NCBI GenBank assembly: GCA_009760855.2 | Contig: WPIO01000013.1 | Coordinates: forward strand, 1,276,001 to 1,340,000 | Reading direction: 5' to 3' | DNA: 64,000 nucleotides | Source: Cristatella mucedo | Taxonomy: Eukaryota; Bryozoa; Phylactolaemata; Cristatellidae | Part shown: positions 44,631 to 57,199 of the stretch, piece by piece | How the letters are laid out: each line of letters opens with the position of its first letter | How positions within the stretch are numbered: the stretch's first letter is position 1 | Made by a program: the position numbers and the translations under genes | The notes under the pieces: generated by a model | Seen by the model: only the letters and a program-made list of their open reading frames with translations | What the model was told of the DNA's origin: nothing | Database searches by the model: none

Positions 44631-46048
44631 TGGCCTGTGTAAAACATCAAATTTTTTTACCGCAACCACTAGCATTGAAGCCTAACTGATAGCGGCCTTA
44701 GTAAGAAGCGAAGCCCCTGTAGGCTAATGCAACAGCCGCAACCGCCATGTGCGCGCGGTCAATTACAAGCCGGTCAACGGATTCCTTACCTACTGCACCA
44801 AGATTTAAGCAAAATCTGTAAAACGTTTTAAATTTCAGATAACTAACCTGTATGATAGCAGCAACCATACAATTCACTAATCGGCAGGCTTGTCGAGCGA
44901 CGCCAAATCAGACGACCACGCCGCCGCAAATGGAGCTGCGCACAAAATGAACGATGGCGGAGTCACGCAGCCTATATAAAAGCCGGATCGCCGTAATGGC
45001 GGCCGACTTGGCCAATCGTTGTAAAGCTGCCCATTATAGTGCAGAAGTTGCCTTGACCTTCAGGTTGCCATTGGCACCGCGCCTGGTGACCCACATTTCA
45101 GGGGAGCTCGGGCGATTTTACCGGACTGAAAATGGGCACGAACTACCACAACGAAGCGCTCCGTAAATCGAGAATTTTGGAAAGAAAGGCACAAGCTAAC
45201 ACGCGCCAGCTAATGACCGAAGAGATTACGGTTAGTATTTCATAGGTAGTGTTATGACCGCGCGACTCTCGTTAGTTCGGGTGGTGGCAAAACGCACGCA
45301 ATGAGCAAAGCCCTGAAGCTCGTAATACGCCAACGATAGTGTCACAGCTCTCGATATTATGCACGCAGCGCATAGCACCGTATTAGAAAAGGCACAGTCA
45401 ATAGACTGTATACTACTGCTAATACAGCAGGTGACTTCTTACAGACTTGTTCACAGGCTTACAGCAAGCAACACGTTCAGCGCTAGGACTCGCCGACTGG
45501 TAGACCGTTTTACTCAAAGAGAGCGACAGCGGTATGAGGACCATGCCTTACATAATGGCCAGTCACAAATCACTTAATAATCTCGTTCTTGCGTAATCAT
45601 AAATCGCTCTGCTAATAAGCTACAGCCCATTGCAGCTATCTCATAAGTGGCTCCTAATTGATAATTCAGCTTTGAAACTCATAGTTCGTAATCGCGGTTC
45701 AGCTTTGAAGCTTGTAGTTCGTAATCTCGGTTCAGCTTTGAAGCTCATAGTTTGTAATATAGTTTCCACATTACTGTCTTAGAAAGCCATATCACTCGGA
45801 TTTCCTTGCCCATCACTCAGACGTTGCGTTTCATATCAGCCACTAGCGGCTCCACTATTATACCCACGCTGCGGCGGTCGGAAAAATACTTACCGGAAAG
45901 AGATGCCTCGATTGCAGATCGACTTCTTTGTTTTCCGAGTCTGCGTATCAGCGGTGGTATTAAGACTGCGTTGTTTGAGTTTATCATTACATAATGCACG
46001 CATTGCCTTAGCCACACCTAACTAGTTCACACTTAAAAAATTACAAAA
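44631..46048. other. Intergenic upstream of G3BP
   Basis: Contains a three-copy ~34-bp tandem repeat at about 45666-45765 (GGTTCAGCTTTGAAGCTCAT-type units). Short plus-strand frames at 44.95 and 45.36 kb have no recognisable similarity. No other gene seen. Confidence 0.5.
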
Positions 46049-46050
46049 GT

Positions 46051-46222
46051 ACTAGCTGATTTAACAGCCTCTTTTGTATAGTGACAGAAGAGCCGTTACA
46101 GCTATCACAACCGCTTGCAGCTGCGATACAGAATCACCCACCGCAGGATTCGAACCCACGACATCGAGGACAGAGGTCGTGAACAGCAGCCGCCTTACCT
46201 AGTGTGCCATCACGGTTCACCT
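46051..46222 (-). mobile_element. tRNA-derived SINE, best copy
   Basis: Minus-strand A-box TGGCACACTAGG (46209-46198) fits TRGCNNANYNGG. B-box GGTTCGAATCC (46156-46146) is perfect. The spacing of about 40 nt is tRNA-like. The 3' portion ends GCTGTTAAATCAGCTAGT. Confidence 0.88.
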
Positions 46223-46339
46223 AGGAGATTTTATGGCAAATTGATCCTGCTTCCGGTTGCTCTGATCACGCGACCGACTTACTTTCACAGCTTCTTCTCC
46301 CCATGTACATTAGCTAAGTACAATTAAGGCTGTAAGTAT

Positions 46340-47308
46340 TAATAAATGTTATGCAGTCTCTTCTTAGCATGTACTCGGTCCTGGGTGTCTGCCAATTCCC
46401 GTATGCTAAAGGATGTTAAAATCGAATCTTTCTTCTGCAAGTTGGGAAACCCTAAACGTGCGGCTTTATTAAGTGGTTGTGCCCTCCTAACTTTTGGAGC
46501 CATGGTGCCTTGATCACGGGCTTGCTATTTAGGTGCCCTCATATATACGACTTTTTGACGTTTAAAAGGTGTATATAGCAGAAGACCGCCTCCCCAACCA
46601 GTCGTTATGTTCGAATCCCGGTCCAGGATTAGGGGGTGCTTACAGTGATCGATGGCTAAAGGGTTTACTAGCTCTGTGGTTCTGTCTAGTCTGCACTGCT
46701 GTAATTTAGTATTTGCAGGGCTACTAAAAACTCGTGTGTCAAGCCTCTTCTAAGATTGGCTTGTAAATGCAAGACATTCGGTCACGTATCTCATTGCTAA
46801 AGGAGCTTCGACAGCTTCTCGTTGATCGTCGGATATGTAGCAAAATACTTGCTCTGACCCACATGGATTGGTTCATTGATACCTTGGTAAACTGCTGCTT
46901 CACTTGCTTCAGCCTTCTCTGCCCTCAGGTCCTCTTAGGATGATAGATTAAGTTTCATGCATTCACTCGACGACTGCTGCCGACAAAAGCTTTTGCTCTG
47001 TGAGTCCTAGATTGTGGAACTTGCTTTCACATTTCTTACCCAACAACATTTCTCTCTTGCCGCTCTTGACTACCGGTATTCTCTTTCTAGCCATCGGTGT
47101 TCTTGCGTCCATACTATTCTGTTCCCTGACTGTGCTCCTGACTGAGACATGCTTATAACTTTCTCTTTGTTGTGTGAGATGAAGTCTATCGGCTGCCGTA
47201 TGCCTACCGAAAGCTGCTTAGGCTCTGAATGCACTATGGACAACTCCCTAGCATAACGACCACTTTGTCTTTATGGCGGTTCGGAGTTACAGACGAGATG
47301 TAATGTAA
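46340..47308 (+). mobile_element. LINE family B copy, heavily decayed
   Basis: Phrases GGAAACCCTAAACGTGCGGC, TTCTCGTTGATCGTCGGATA and AGATTGTGGAACTTGCTTTC follow the order of the 27.1-28.0 kb copy. It ends with GTTACAGACGAGATGTAATG and then (TAATG)n. No intact frame. Confidence 0.8.
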
Positions 47309-47317
47309 TGTAATGTA

Positions 47318-47622
47318 ATGTATCTCCGTCAGTAACTCCATAAAGTCATAAAGACCATGTGGGCGTTACGCAGGAGAGTTTTGTATAGCGCACTCACAGC
47401 CTAAGCGGCTTTCGGTACGCATTCGGTACCCAACAGACTTCGTCTCACGCAACAAAGAGAAAGTGGGAAGCATAGCAGAGTCAGGAGAGCAGTTGAGGTA
47501 GTGAGTAGCATAGAAGTAGCAGTTCAGGACCGCTGAAAAAGATGTGCCATAGTCGGCAGTTGGAGAGTAGATGTCGTTGCGTAAGAGTTGTGGAAGTGAG
47601 TTCCACAGTCTAGGACCTGCAT
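47318..47622 (-). mobile_element. LINE family B 3' fragment, inverted next to the previous copy
   Basis: Minus-strand reading gives GPRLWNSLPQLLRNDIY and FSAVLNCYFYATHYLNCS, then LPTFSLLRETKSVGYRMRTE, a 90-codon open remnant of the C-terminus. Its 3' end abuts the ATGTA-type tail of the plus-strand copy. Confidence 0.85.
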
Positions 47623-47639
47623 ACATACATGCGTACATA

Positions 47640-48345
47640 CATATGCAGCACTAAAGTACGTGTATGCATACATATGCAATACAAAATAAATGTTTTGATG
47701 TCAATGCTGATATGCTGACTCTAACAATAAAAGCGATTTCTGCTCGCATTATTTTTTGAGTGGGCATGTCCTCCCACGCCCCCATTGGCCACTGCATTTG
47801 ACTGTTTTCAAGGATGGCATTCTCAGGTGGTTGTAATTTTAGAATGGCTCAGAATTGATTGGGTCCTCCAGAAACATGTAGCAGCAATCTCAGTGTGGCT
47901 GAAAGCAAGACTTTGTGTCCTTTGCTTGATCACTCGACCAGAGATGCAACAGTAATAATGAACGAAATAAGTGAGCTTGTTTAGCGCTCTCCTGATATTT
48001 AGAACCAACTTCAAAGAAAAAATTATGTGAATCCGACGGACCTATCAACAGGCCTTCTTTGGCTGGTCTCGGAGAATCCCCTATTGTTTCAGCAACATAT
48101 ATATGACACAGTGTATGCCACCAAACGGTCCACTTCGAGGGCCCATACGAGCAGACCGCTTTCATATTCAGCCTGCCCAAGGTTATGAGTTATGTGTTAA
48201 AGTGTTATGAGGCAGCACGGTTGTTCAACCGCCTGGCCGCCCCAGACAGTTCAGTATGCGACATTCCTGTGGTTTTAAAAGTTGCCACTGAACATATTTT
48301 GTTACATGTCGGTCATGTTAGCTCGACCGGGAAGCAAGAGAGAAG
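47640..48345. other. Intergenic
   Basis: CATACATACATGCGTACATA-type short repeat at 47620-47650. No gene recognised. Confidence 0.5.
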
Positions 48346-48348
48346 GAT

Positions 48349-48559
<211 letters not shown>

Positions 48560-49130
48560 CTTCACTCCTGTCTTCACTTTCATAGCATGAGTAGACAAAA
48601 GGAGGGCAGCAGGCCATGCAGTACTCCAATGCAGCACCGAGCCGAACCAGTAGCAGACCGGGTGGCATCGGCCAGGAGAGGATGAGGATCTACCCCACTT
48701 ACCATGTTCGGGGAAGGTAGTGGGTGGCAGAGATAAGCAGGTGTTCAGGAAGACTATTTGATTACTGTGCTGACAAGATGAAAGCAGACTGCCAAAGTAT
48801 CTCATCCATATAACTACCATCCATCGTCTTTTCTCATGGGTAAGCAGAGTAGTGTGGGTACAATGAATAGCTAGCCCTGCAACTGGTATAGTGGCACGTT
48901 CTTGACAACACCCCGGTGATTTGGATTTATAAAGCTTGCTCAGGCCTGCTGTCCCACCATCTTTCGAAACAGATCTTATTGAGTTGACGCATGCAGCCCT
49001 ACCCTGCTTTACTTAGCGTAAACTTTACTATACTTTACTTTACACATCGTGCGAGCAAACACATAGTTGCTACACCGCCACGCTAACCCAAAGTACGGCT
49101 TTTCGAGGAATTCCATGTAAAGACATTAGC
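48560..49130. other. Intergenic
   Basis: No coding, RNA or mobile-element signal recognised. A small ACTTTACTTTAC stutter lies at 49024-49043. Confidence 0.5.
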
Positions 49131-49465
<335 letters not shown>

Positions 49466-49482
49466 ATTTGTATTCATTTGTT

Positions 49483-49645
49483 GCCTCATTTGTATAGTGG
49501 CAGAAGAGCCTTAATAGCTATCACCACCACTTGCAGTTGGCAATAAAAGATCGCACGCTGCATGATTCGAAATAATGTAGGATTCGAACACATGCCCTTG
49601 GTCGTTAAGAGCTAGCACCTTATCTCCTCGGATATCATGGCCCTG
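49483..49645 (-). mobile_element. tRNA-derived SINE, diverged copy with B-box duplication
   Basis: TTGTATAGTGGCAGAAGAGC, TAGCTATCACCACCACTTGC and GTAGGATTCGAACACATGCC match the 46.05-kb copy. The GATTCGAA phrase appears twice (49565 and 49583), showing a ~20-bp internal duplication at the B-box. Confidence 0.75.
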
Positions 49646-49659
49646 AGTACTCTGAGATG

Positions 49660-50925
49660 ACTCTGAGGGCTGCTTCTAGCTGGAACAGGAGGATATTACA
49701 TCTAGTTGCTGGTGGCACGTCATTGAACTTAATGCAGATTGAGAGCCGAGTGGTCGAGCACTATAAGCTGGCTTGATCTGGCAGCTGTGTTTGGGGGCGG
49801 GAAGCAGAGACACTGTTCAGTGCACTGCATGGCCAAGCGCCTGGCAGCAGCGGTCTTGCCAAGTGTTGCTCGATACCTATTGTGCCTCCCCCCTCCTCAA
49901 CACATCACCTCTCCGTAAGTAGGCGCTCGGCTGAAACGAGTGCTCACTGGTTAAATGTCAAGCTGTGTTCTGGTAACATCAGCTGCACGCAATGCTCCCG
50001 CGGGGAGTACTGCTGCTGCCGCAGTCTCTTTGGTTTAGTGCTGTAGCTGTGCATAGTATGCTGCCCTAGTATGTGGCAACACAGTTATGGAGATTGAGTG
50101 CTGTTTTTCCACCTTCTGCCGATCTGGCACTGAGTGAGCTGTATGCAGACAGCCGAGTTAGGAAGCACCTACAAGAATGGCATGCAAAGGCTGCAGCTGC
50201 AGTGCTGGGTGGTGCAGCAATGTGGGAAGGCAGCAGCAGCAGCAGCGTTGCTAGTACTGCGAGGGCTACCGTCTCTGTTGCAGCTTGCTCCAGTCTCGGT
50301 GTCTGAGAGGGGTCCGAAGGTGCAGGGCAGCTTTTCGGCCATTGGAGAACGGTCGCCCGGTGAAGCATATACAAGCAGGTACAGTGGGGCATCCCAAGAT
50401 GGCAGACTGCTGCATGTCAGCAGGCTGCCATCGCTCTGGCTCTGCTTCGAAATGCATAGGGGGCGGGGCGTAGGGCATGCTTGTGAGATTCGTTGCTGCT
50501 GTGAGGTTGGAAACGTTGTTTTTTGTTGTGTCGAGTTTCTTTGTTCCTCACGGCTTAGTACTGACTTTGCAATCGGGCCTGGGCACTAATTTCTTAGGCG
50601 CCCCCAGGCCACTGCACTGAAGGCTGCTCAAGTACCCAAATGCCTTAGCGTCCACTCGTCCTAAAATTGAAAATACTGAGTGACCGAGTGCTGAACTGCC
50701 ATGGGACGAGCACTGCAAACTTGTGAGATCAAACTTGTGTGTGACCGACCAACTGTGGATAACTTCCTGTTATGATGGTGACACTCGTTGATGCTGTTGG
50801 CTAACTACCATTGATCTGGCTAGTTTTCGGTGTAGTTGTGCACAGCTTGGACTGTGCAAGTGCTACTCGTGTGCTTTTTCATGCTACCTTGCTCGTCATT
50901 AACTCGTGCTTACTGCCTTATGACC
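49660..50925. other. Intergenic, uncertain plus-strand frame
   Basis: A 77-codon plus-strand frame at 50073-50306 (ELYADSRVRKHLQEWHAKAA) has protein-like composition, but no splice context or similarity was recognised, so it is not called as a gene. CpG is depleted. Confidence 0.4.
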
Positions 50926-50929
50926 ACAC

Positions 50930-51905
50930 AAAATAAGGGAAATATCAGTGTTGCATTACAATGGGGGGGGCCTGAGCATCAGCTGACCTAGTGGTAAGCC
51001 CCACTTAGCTGGTGAGCCCGGCCTGCTGTCGGGCAAACGACTCCAAACCACGGCCTGGCTCGTCGAGTGCTTGAATCTTTCCTCCAGTCGCTTTCTGCTT
51101 TTGGCTTCGTCATAATCGAGGCGTTAGCTGAGCAGTTTGAGAGCACGAAGCGCCTGGCCCTTTCCCTTCAGTCTCCTACTGCGTGTAGAGTTTGCGTCGT
51201 CGTCACATGCTGCGCTTCCGTTGAGTTTTGGCAATAAACTGCTGCTGAGCGGCTTCCTTCGTCGTTCGCTTTCCTCGTTGTTGGCCTTCGATTGGTACAC
51301 GTAAATTCTGCTTGCTTTGCTCCTTTTTTGCTCACAATTAATTGCTATGAAAACTTGCCGGTCCACTATGGTGTACAGAAACCAGAGTCCTGTGGTAAGA
51401 CATGGGCACACTCTAACGTATTCATGTCCATCACTTACCGAAGGCCGGTGCAGCACGACTTCCAGTCGATCACTATGGCAGCTTTCCCAATATGCCAACT
51501 CAGCTGTTGCAAGTCGGAAGCTGGGAAGCCTCGGAAGAGGCACCAGTTGTCACTTTGAGCAGTAACTTTGACACTAACAGGTCCCTAGTGCAGTGAGCGT
51601 AAGCTGCTGGAATGCCATGGCTACCCTTTGAACAACCAGTTTAAGCTCACAGCCCTGTTATGTTTAGTCATTTGAATATCCAATTTTTAACTATGCGAGT
51701 GCATGTTGAATCTACATATTTAAATTAGCAATTTATCTCCCCTTTTTTGTCTGTCATCATTGCTGAACTGTTGTAGTACGACCTTAAATAACCAAACGAT
51801 GACTTGATGTAGTCGGTACGTCAGTGACTGTGCCATACTAGCGTAGGTCAGTGACTGTGCCGTACTAGCAAACTAACAGACTAACTAACCTACAAACCTA
51901 GCTTT
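50930..51905 (+). repeat. Unclassified ~0.8-kb dispersed repeat, copy 2
   Basis: Same orientation and block order as 34345-35120, with extra sequence between about 51490 and 51780. Many CpGs of copy 1 appear here as TG or CA (for example TAGCGG versus TAGTGG, ACTTCCGG versus ACTTCCAG). The 51.80-51.87 kb part contains a 28-bp tandem duplication (GTCAGTGACTGTGCCRTACT). Confidence 0.8.
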
Positions 51906-52571
51906 TTTTTGGGCTAGATGGCAGTCGCATTCACATGTAGTTGACTTATGCTAGATCATTTGGGCTTTTCTGCATGGCTTGCTAGGTGAGATTTATGATT
52001 TCTGCTTCTGATGTAATGGATTCAAATCATGCTGGTTAGTGGGACTTTTCACTGGGCATTTGTAGTCAAATCATCACTATATTGTCCTCTGTAATGCCTC
52101 CACTGATGTGACACTAGCTTGCATGTGTTCTGAGGCTGCCTTGCAGCAATCTCCTCTCAGTCAAGAATAGACCATCCAAAAATACTGCTCTGCAGCATTT
52201 TTTGTGTGCTGGCATGTGACAACTACCTGTGTTATTGCTTGTCTACCTTGTTTACATCCGTATATTTTATATGTGATGGTCCAAGGCTTCTTGGCAGCAG
52301 CTCATTCTGCTGCAGAATAAAGTTGTCGAAAACCCCTCACATTAAGGTCTTATAGTGGCATGTAGCCTGGTGGAATTTTTCTCATTGCTAATGGCACTAT
52401 CCACTATTGTATGTAACTACTAATACTCAAGCCTGTACGTAACTTGTTTTCAGTTTTCTTCCCGTTGTACTATGTTTTTGTGCTCTCTTTCTCTTCCTCT
52501 CTCTCTCTCTGCCTATGTGTATATAAATACACATATTGATATATTTATATTTGTATACTCAGTATATAGTT
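51906..52571. other. AT-rich intergenic DNA
   Basis: No gene or RNA recognised. Short TC-rich tract at 52485-52511. Confidence 0.5.
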
Positions 52572-52790
52572 GACTGTAATGTATCTCCATCTTTAACTCC
52601 TCAAAGCCACACAGACTAAGTGGGTGTTACGAAGGACAGTTCTCTATAGCACAAACAAAGCCTAAGCAGCTGTCGGTGAGCATGGGTCGGTGAGCATGGG
52701 GCTGCTTGAGATAAAGTCTGGGGTAGCCAGCAGACTTGATCTCAAGCAGCAACGAGAAAGTGAGAAGCAATATATAGCTTGCTGACCCAA
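52572..52790 (-). mobile_element. LINE family B 3' fragment
   Basis: GTAATGTATCTCCATCTTTA, then AACTCCTCAAAGCCACACAG, AGGACAGTTCTCTATAGC and GTAGCCAGCAGACTTGAT match the family B 3' end. A GGTCGGTGAGCATG unit is duplicated inside it. Confidence 0.75.
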
Positions 52791-53494
52791 AAACTGTCCA
52801 CATGCTGAGGATCAAGATATAGCCTAAAATATTTCAGTTTTCCATAGACTCCTTGCCCGCAAAATCTACCAGACCATTAGATTCACGAAGTTGGCTATAT
52901 TTTTAACACATAATATTTGCTACCATTTTATTTTTTATACTAGGTGCAAAACACACAAATGGCCTTGTTTTACAGTCTCTATGGCTATTTACGGCTTCTG
53001 ATATTGCACCTTTTTGAAGGATATTACTTTGTAACACGCCTGAGCACTGCGAAGTAAGATGTATCCGATCCACCAAGTACCTCCCTCTCTAAAAAGGTAT
53101 CTCAACAATCGTGTCTGGCATTTCTCAGTAATCATCATCAAGGCTTTGAAGCTTTCTGTTTTGAGCATGCACAACCACAGGCCTGAAGCTTTTTCTGATT
53201 AGAAAGGAATTAAATAATTATTTTGAATTATTTGCTAGATCTTAACCCAGAGTTTGAAAAACTATGTAGTAAATTGTAAAACCTCATAATTTCAAAGAAA
53301 CCGTTTAATACATTAGGATCAGCATGGTTTTGGCATCTCAGATGTTTGCCGAGATTTCTAAAGCAGATTTTTAGGATTACTCTTTTCTATCGTGAAGCAG
53401 AGTGGGCTGGTTTTCGCTCTAACTGCTCGACCAATATCTTATATATTGGTAGTCTCGAATTAGATGCTAGGCATGAGAGTTTTCTGTTGCTCAC
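52791..53494. other. AT-rich intergenic DNA
   Basis: No feature recognised. Confidence 0.5.
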
Positions 53495-53695
53495 CCAAAG
53501 CCTAAGCACTTTTGCTTTACATGCGGTGGTCAACTGACTTTATCTCACACAACAAAGAGAAAGTGAGAAGTATAGCTGAGTCAGGAGGGCAGTCGAAGAA
53601 GTGAGTAGCATGGAAGGAACGGCTCTGGGCGGCAGGAAAGGATATGCCATAGTCGGAAGCAGGAGATTAGATGTTGTTGCATATGCAACAAGAAC
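53495..53695 (-). mobile_element. LINE family B internal fragment
   Basis: CAAAGCCTAAGCACTTTTGC, ACTTTATCTCACACAACAAA and GTATAGCTGAGTCAGGAGGG match the region just inside the family B 3' end. Confidence 0.7.
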
Positions 53696-53884
53696 AAGTG
53701 CACACACTAGCATGTGCTTTTGTCAGTGCCTAGGCTGTCCGACAGTATCCAATTTAATCAGCCCTGCACTTTTGCCTCATCTTATAACATACCTAACAGG
53801 TGCAGCAGCCTTACATCTAGGTGCTACTAAACCAAGAGCAGCACACAGCTTCGAATCGGCATATTTCACCTCCCTGAAGTACCC

Positions 53885-53962
53885 CCCCCCACTCTGTCTC
53901 TCTCTCTCTCTCTCTGTCTCTGTTTCTCTCGGTCTCTCCCTCTCTCTCTCTCCCTCTCTCTA
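53885..53962. repeat. (TC)n microsatellite
   Basis: CT repeat with CTGT interruptions after a C run at 53881-53890. Confidence 0.95.
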
Positions 53963-54126
53963 TGCTTTTTATACAGACCTTTAGGTATAACACCAATGCC
54001 CCACCCACGAAAGGATATTGTCGTACTAGAGAGGAATGTAGACAGGATATGACCTATCGTCCTGGGTGGACGGCTTCTGAGAAACAAGAGACAAGAAGTC
54101 CTAGCAATCCACCATTTTCGAGAGGG

Positions 54127-54699
<573 letters not shown>

Positions 54700-54754
54700 T
54701 TTATTACCTGCACATGTAAGAATCAGGCTGGCATTTAGGCCACATTTGCAGTCC

Positions 54755-54815
54755 TAATAATAATAATTATGGGTCTTTATATAGCACACCAAGAGAACTA
54801 TATCTATCTGGGTTT
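54755..54815 (-). mobile_element. Degenerate LINE-type (ATT)n tail
   Basis: On the minus strand, TTGGTGTGCTATATAAAGAC is followed by ATTATTATTATTAGG, resembling an L2-type 3' end. Confidence 0.45.
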
Positions 54816-54839
54816 TAGACATCTATATAAACATATGAA

Positions 54840-55470
54840 GATGTGCCACAGTCGACAGTAGGTGAGTAGATGTTGCTCAAAAATTTCGAAGTTTGTTCCA
54901 CAGTCTAGATCCAGGAAGAAGGCTTTAGTCGCCAACAGTCTTTAAGCAAAGTAGCGGCACTGCTAATTTATTGCTTGTAGAGTACATGAGGGTAGAGGAG
55001 GCTGAATCTCTTGCAGCAGTTCAGCTAGGTACGAAGGAGCTAAGCAATGGGGGGCCTGTGGGTCAGCGTTTGAACTTTACTATGCATCTGTTGATCAACC
55101 GGGAGTCATTGCAGCTCCGTTAGCAAAGGAGACATATGGGTGTACCTCTGAGACAAGCCTTGCAGTCATATTCATCACCAGCTTCAGTGGCCTAATGACT
55201 TTTTCGGTAGCCCTGCCAAAATTGAATCGCATTAATCCAGCCAAGACAGAACCAAGTAGCTACTTAAATTTTTGCAAGCCACCATGGTAATAATCTTAAA
55301 TAATGATCGGACATGATGGCTAGACGTATGAGCATTCTTCTTAATGCAACTTTCAAAATTTAGGTGATTGTCAAAGAGGACACCTAAATTCCAAGCGCAG
55401 TGTGAAGGTCCCAAAGCAGCATCACCTTTGAGAAGAGCAAAGTCTCCTAGTCCGACCACATGCTTGGGGC
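54840..55470 (-). mobile_element. LINE family B fragment
   Basis: Minus-strand reading includes LGDFALLKGDAALGPSHCAW, NLGVLFDNHLNFESCIKK, SSHHVRSLFKI and SYLVLSWLD, equivalent to the 27.2-27.45 kb region. The 3' end of the element is missing here. Confidence 0.85.
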
Positions 55471-57060
55471 CTACTGTGAGTGGGAGCTCCGTTTTTTATC
55501 GTCGTTTAGTTTAAGGAAATTTGACGACATCCAGCATCGAATGCCTGCAAAACAAGGACTCAGTTTACCAGTCACTGCTTTAGGTTCCGACGGTTTGAAC
55601 GACAAATACGATACGAGTGTCAGCAGCATAAAAGTGATAGCCGATCCAATGGGCCTAACTCACTTTTCCCTGAGGTTTGATGTAAATGGAGAATGGCAAA
55701 GGACCAAGAACGAACCCATGTGGGTCTCTTCAGGTTATTAGTCTGGTGGATCAGACTTGACCCCACACGACACGGATTGACCACAATCGGACAGCAACGA
55801 TTTGAATCATGTCACTGCCACGTCTCCAGGCCGATTGTTGTGTTCTCATTCGTTTAAGTAGGATATCGTGTTCAGTAATGTCGAACCTGATTGCTCCAGC
55901 AAGACCAGGGTATTGACACAGTCCGGTCATCGTGTACATTCCGGTCATCGTGTACAGTACCATATGTATGTTACTAAGGAAAAAGTGAAGCTCCAGCCCC
56001 AATCTAGATTATTGTTAATCATGTCTCTGCTGATCTTAGTGGAGAACATTTGAGGTAAATCCCTCTTATTCTCTTTAGTCTTGTATATTTATTTTTCGTG
56101 TTAAGAAGATTCCGATCTGTCGCTAATTGCCAAATTGTTGTATGCAAATTTTGCAGGGAAACATGAATACATGAAAAAAGATAGAGAAATATGAATGTAA
56201 TGTAAACAAAAGTAGGCTCGTGAGAGACACTGTGGGTTGCCTCAAGGCCATGCCATTCTTTGCAAGGCCTCTGTGCTTTTAGGCATGTGTAGGGACACAA
56301 GCCCATCATTGTCGACTTGGCAGCTCTGCCTCCGGTGTTGACCTCGGTGCTGCCTCTCTTCTCAATGAAGGGTGGGACTTCCAACTCCTGAGGCACTGCA
56401 AGGACTGTGCAGCAGGGATCTGAGTGCAGATCCAGGGTCCGAGGATTAAATCGACTTTACATTATGTTACCCTCGGGCAGCTGCTACTCAGCCACTGGCA
56501 CGTGTCCCAGGTTGTTTCAAGCCTGAGTCGGTTTCTGATAGGTGGCTGGGCTGGAGTCAGCCATCTCCAAGCAGTGTGCCTGATGCAGCATCCTGCCAGG
56601 GCACTAAGAGTTCACTGGCAGACTACTCGTGTGCTGCACTTGGGCGATCGGGAGTGGTAGGTGCATGTTTAGGTTAATGCCAGCTGTTAAGCCACTGGTA
56701 CTGTACATTAGTTTAGGTCGACCAGGTAGCAGCCAGTGGAGTTAGCTGCAGCCATTGGCTGGCCGAGCTGTGCCGTGGCCAACATACAGCAGCAGGAGGC
56801 TCATCACAATGCCCTATAGAGGGCATCACATCACGGCCAGCTCCTGAGACCTTGTTTTTATTGCTGCTTAGCAGGGACGATCTGTTGCTCCCCGGGCTCT
56901 CGCCAGAGATAATGGATGCACCGGCTGCCCACACGATGCCGACCGGTGTTATGGAGTTCGAGATTTGATAGCCTCTCTTCTATGGTCTATGGCCTGTTTA
57001 CACCTCAAGCTTCCTGTGTTCTGTTGTGAAAAGGAATGCCATGCGGGCAGCGATGTGCTA
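55471..57060. other. Intergenic
   Basis: A 21-bp tandem duplication (TCCGGTCATCGTGTACA) lies at about 55918-55957. No gene recognised; open frames are short. Confidence 0.5.
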
Positions 57061-57068
57061 GCAGCTCT

Positions 57069-57109
57069 CTCTCACTCTCTCTCTCTCTCTCTTCTCTCTA
57101 TCTCTCTCT

Positions 57110-57166
<57 letters not shown>

Positions 57167-57167
57167 A

Positions 57168-57198
<31 letters not shown>

Positions 57199-57199
57199 G
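57069..57199. repeat. (TC)n microsatellite
   Basis: About 130 bp of TC repeat with TTCTC and CACTC interruptions. Confidence 0.97.

Noticed and set aside
46600-46640. tRNA-like GTTCGAATCCC phrase
   Set aside because: It lies inside a decayed LINE B copy at a position with a corresponding non-tRNA phrase in the other copies; no acceptor stem or A-box in place.
50073-50306. Protein-like 77-codon plus-strand frame
   Set aside because: No recognisable family, no clear splice signals that extend it, and it lies in repeat-bearing intergenic DNA.
53115-53175. Minus-strand GATGATGATTACTGAG as C and D boxes
   Set aside because: The boxes are only three bases apart with no guide, stem or second box pair.
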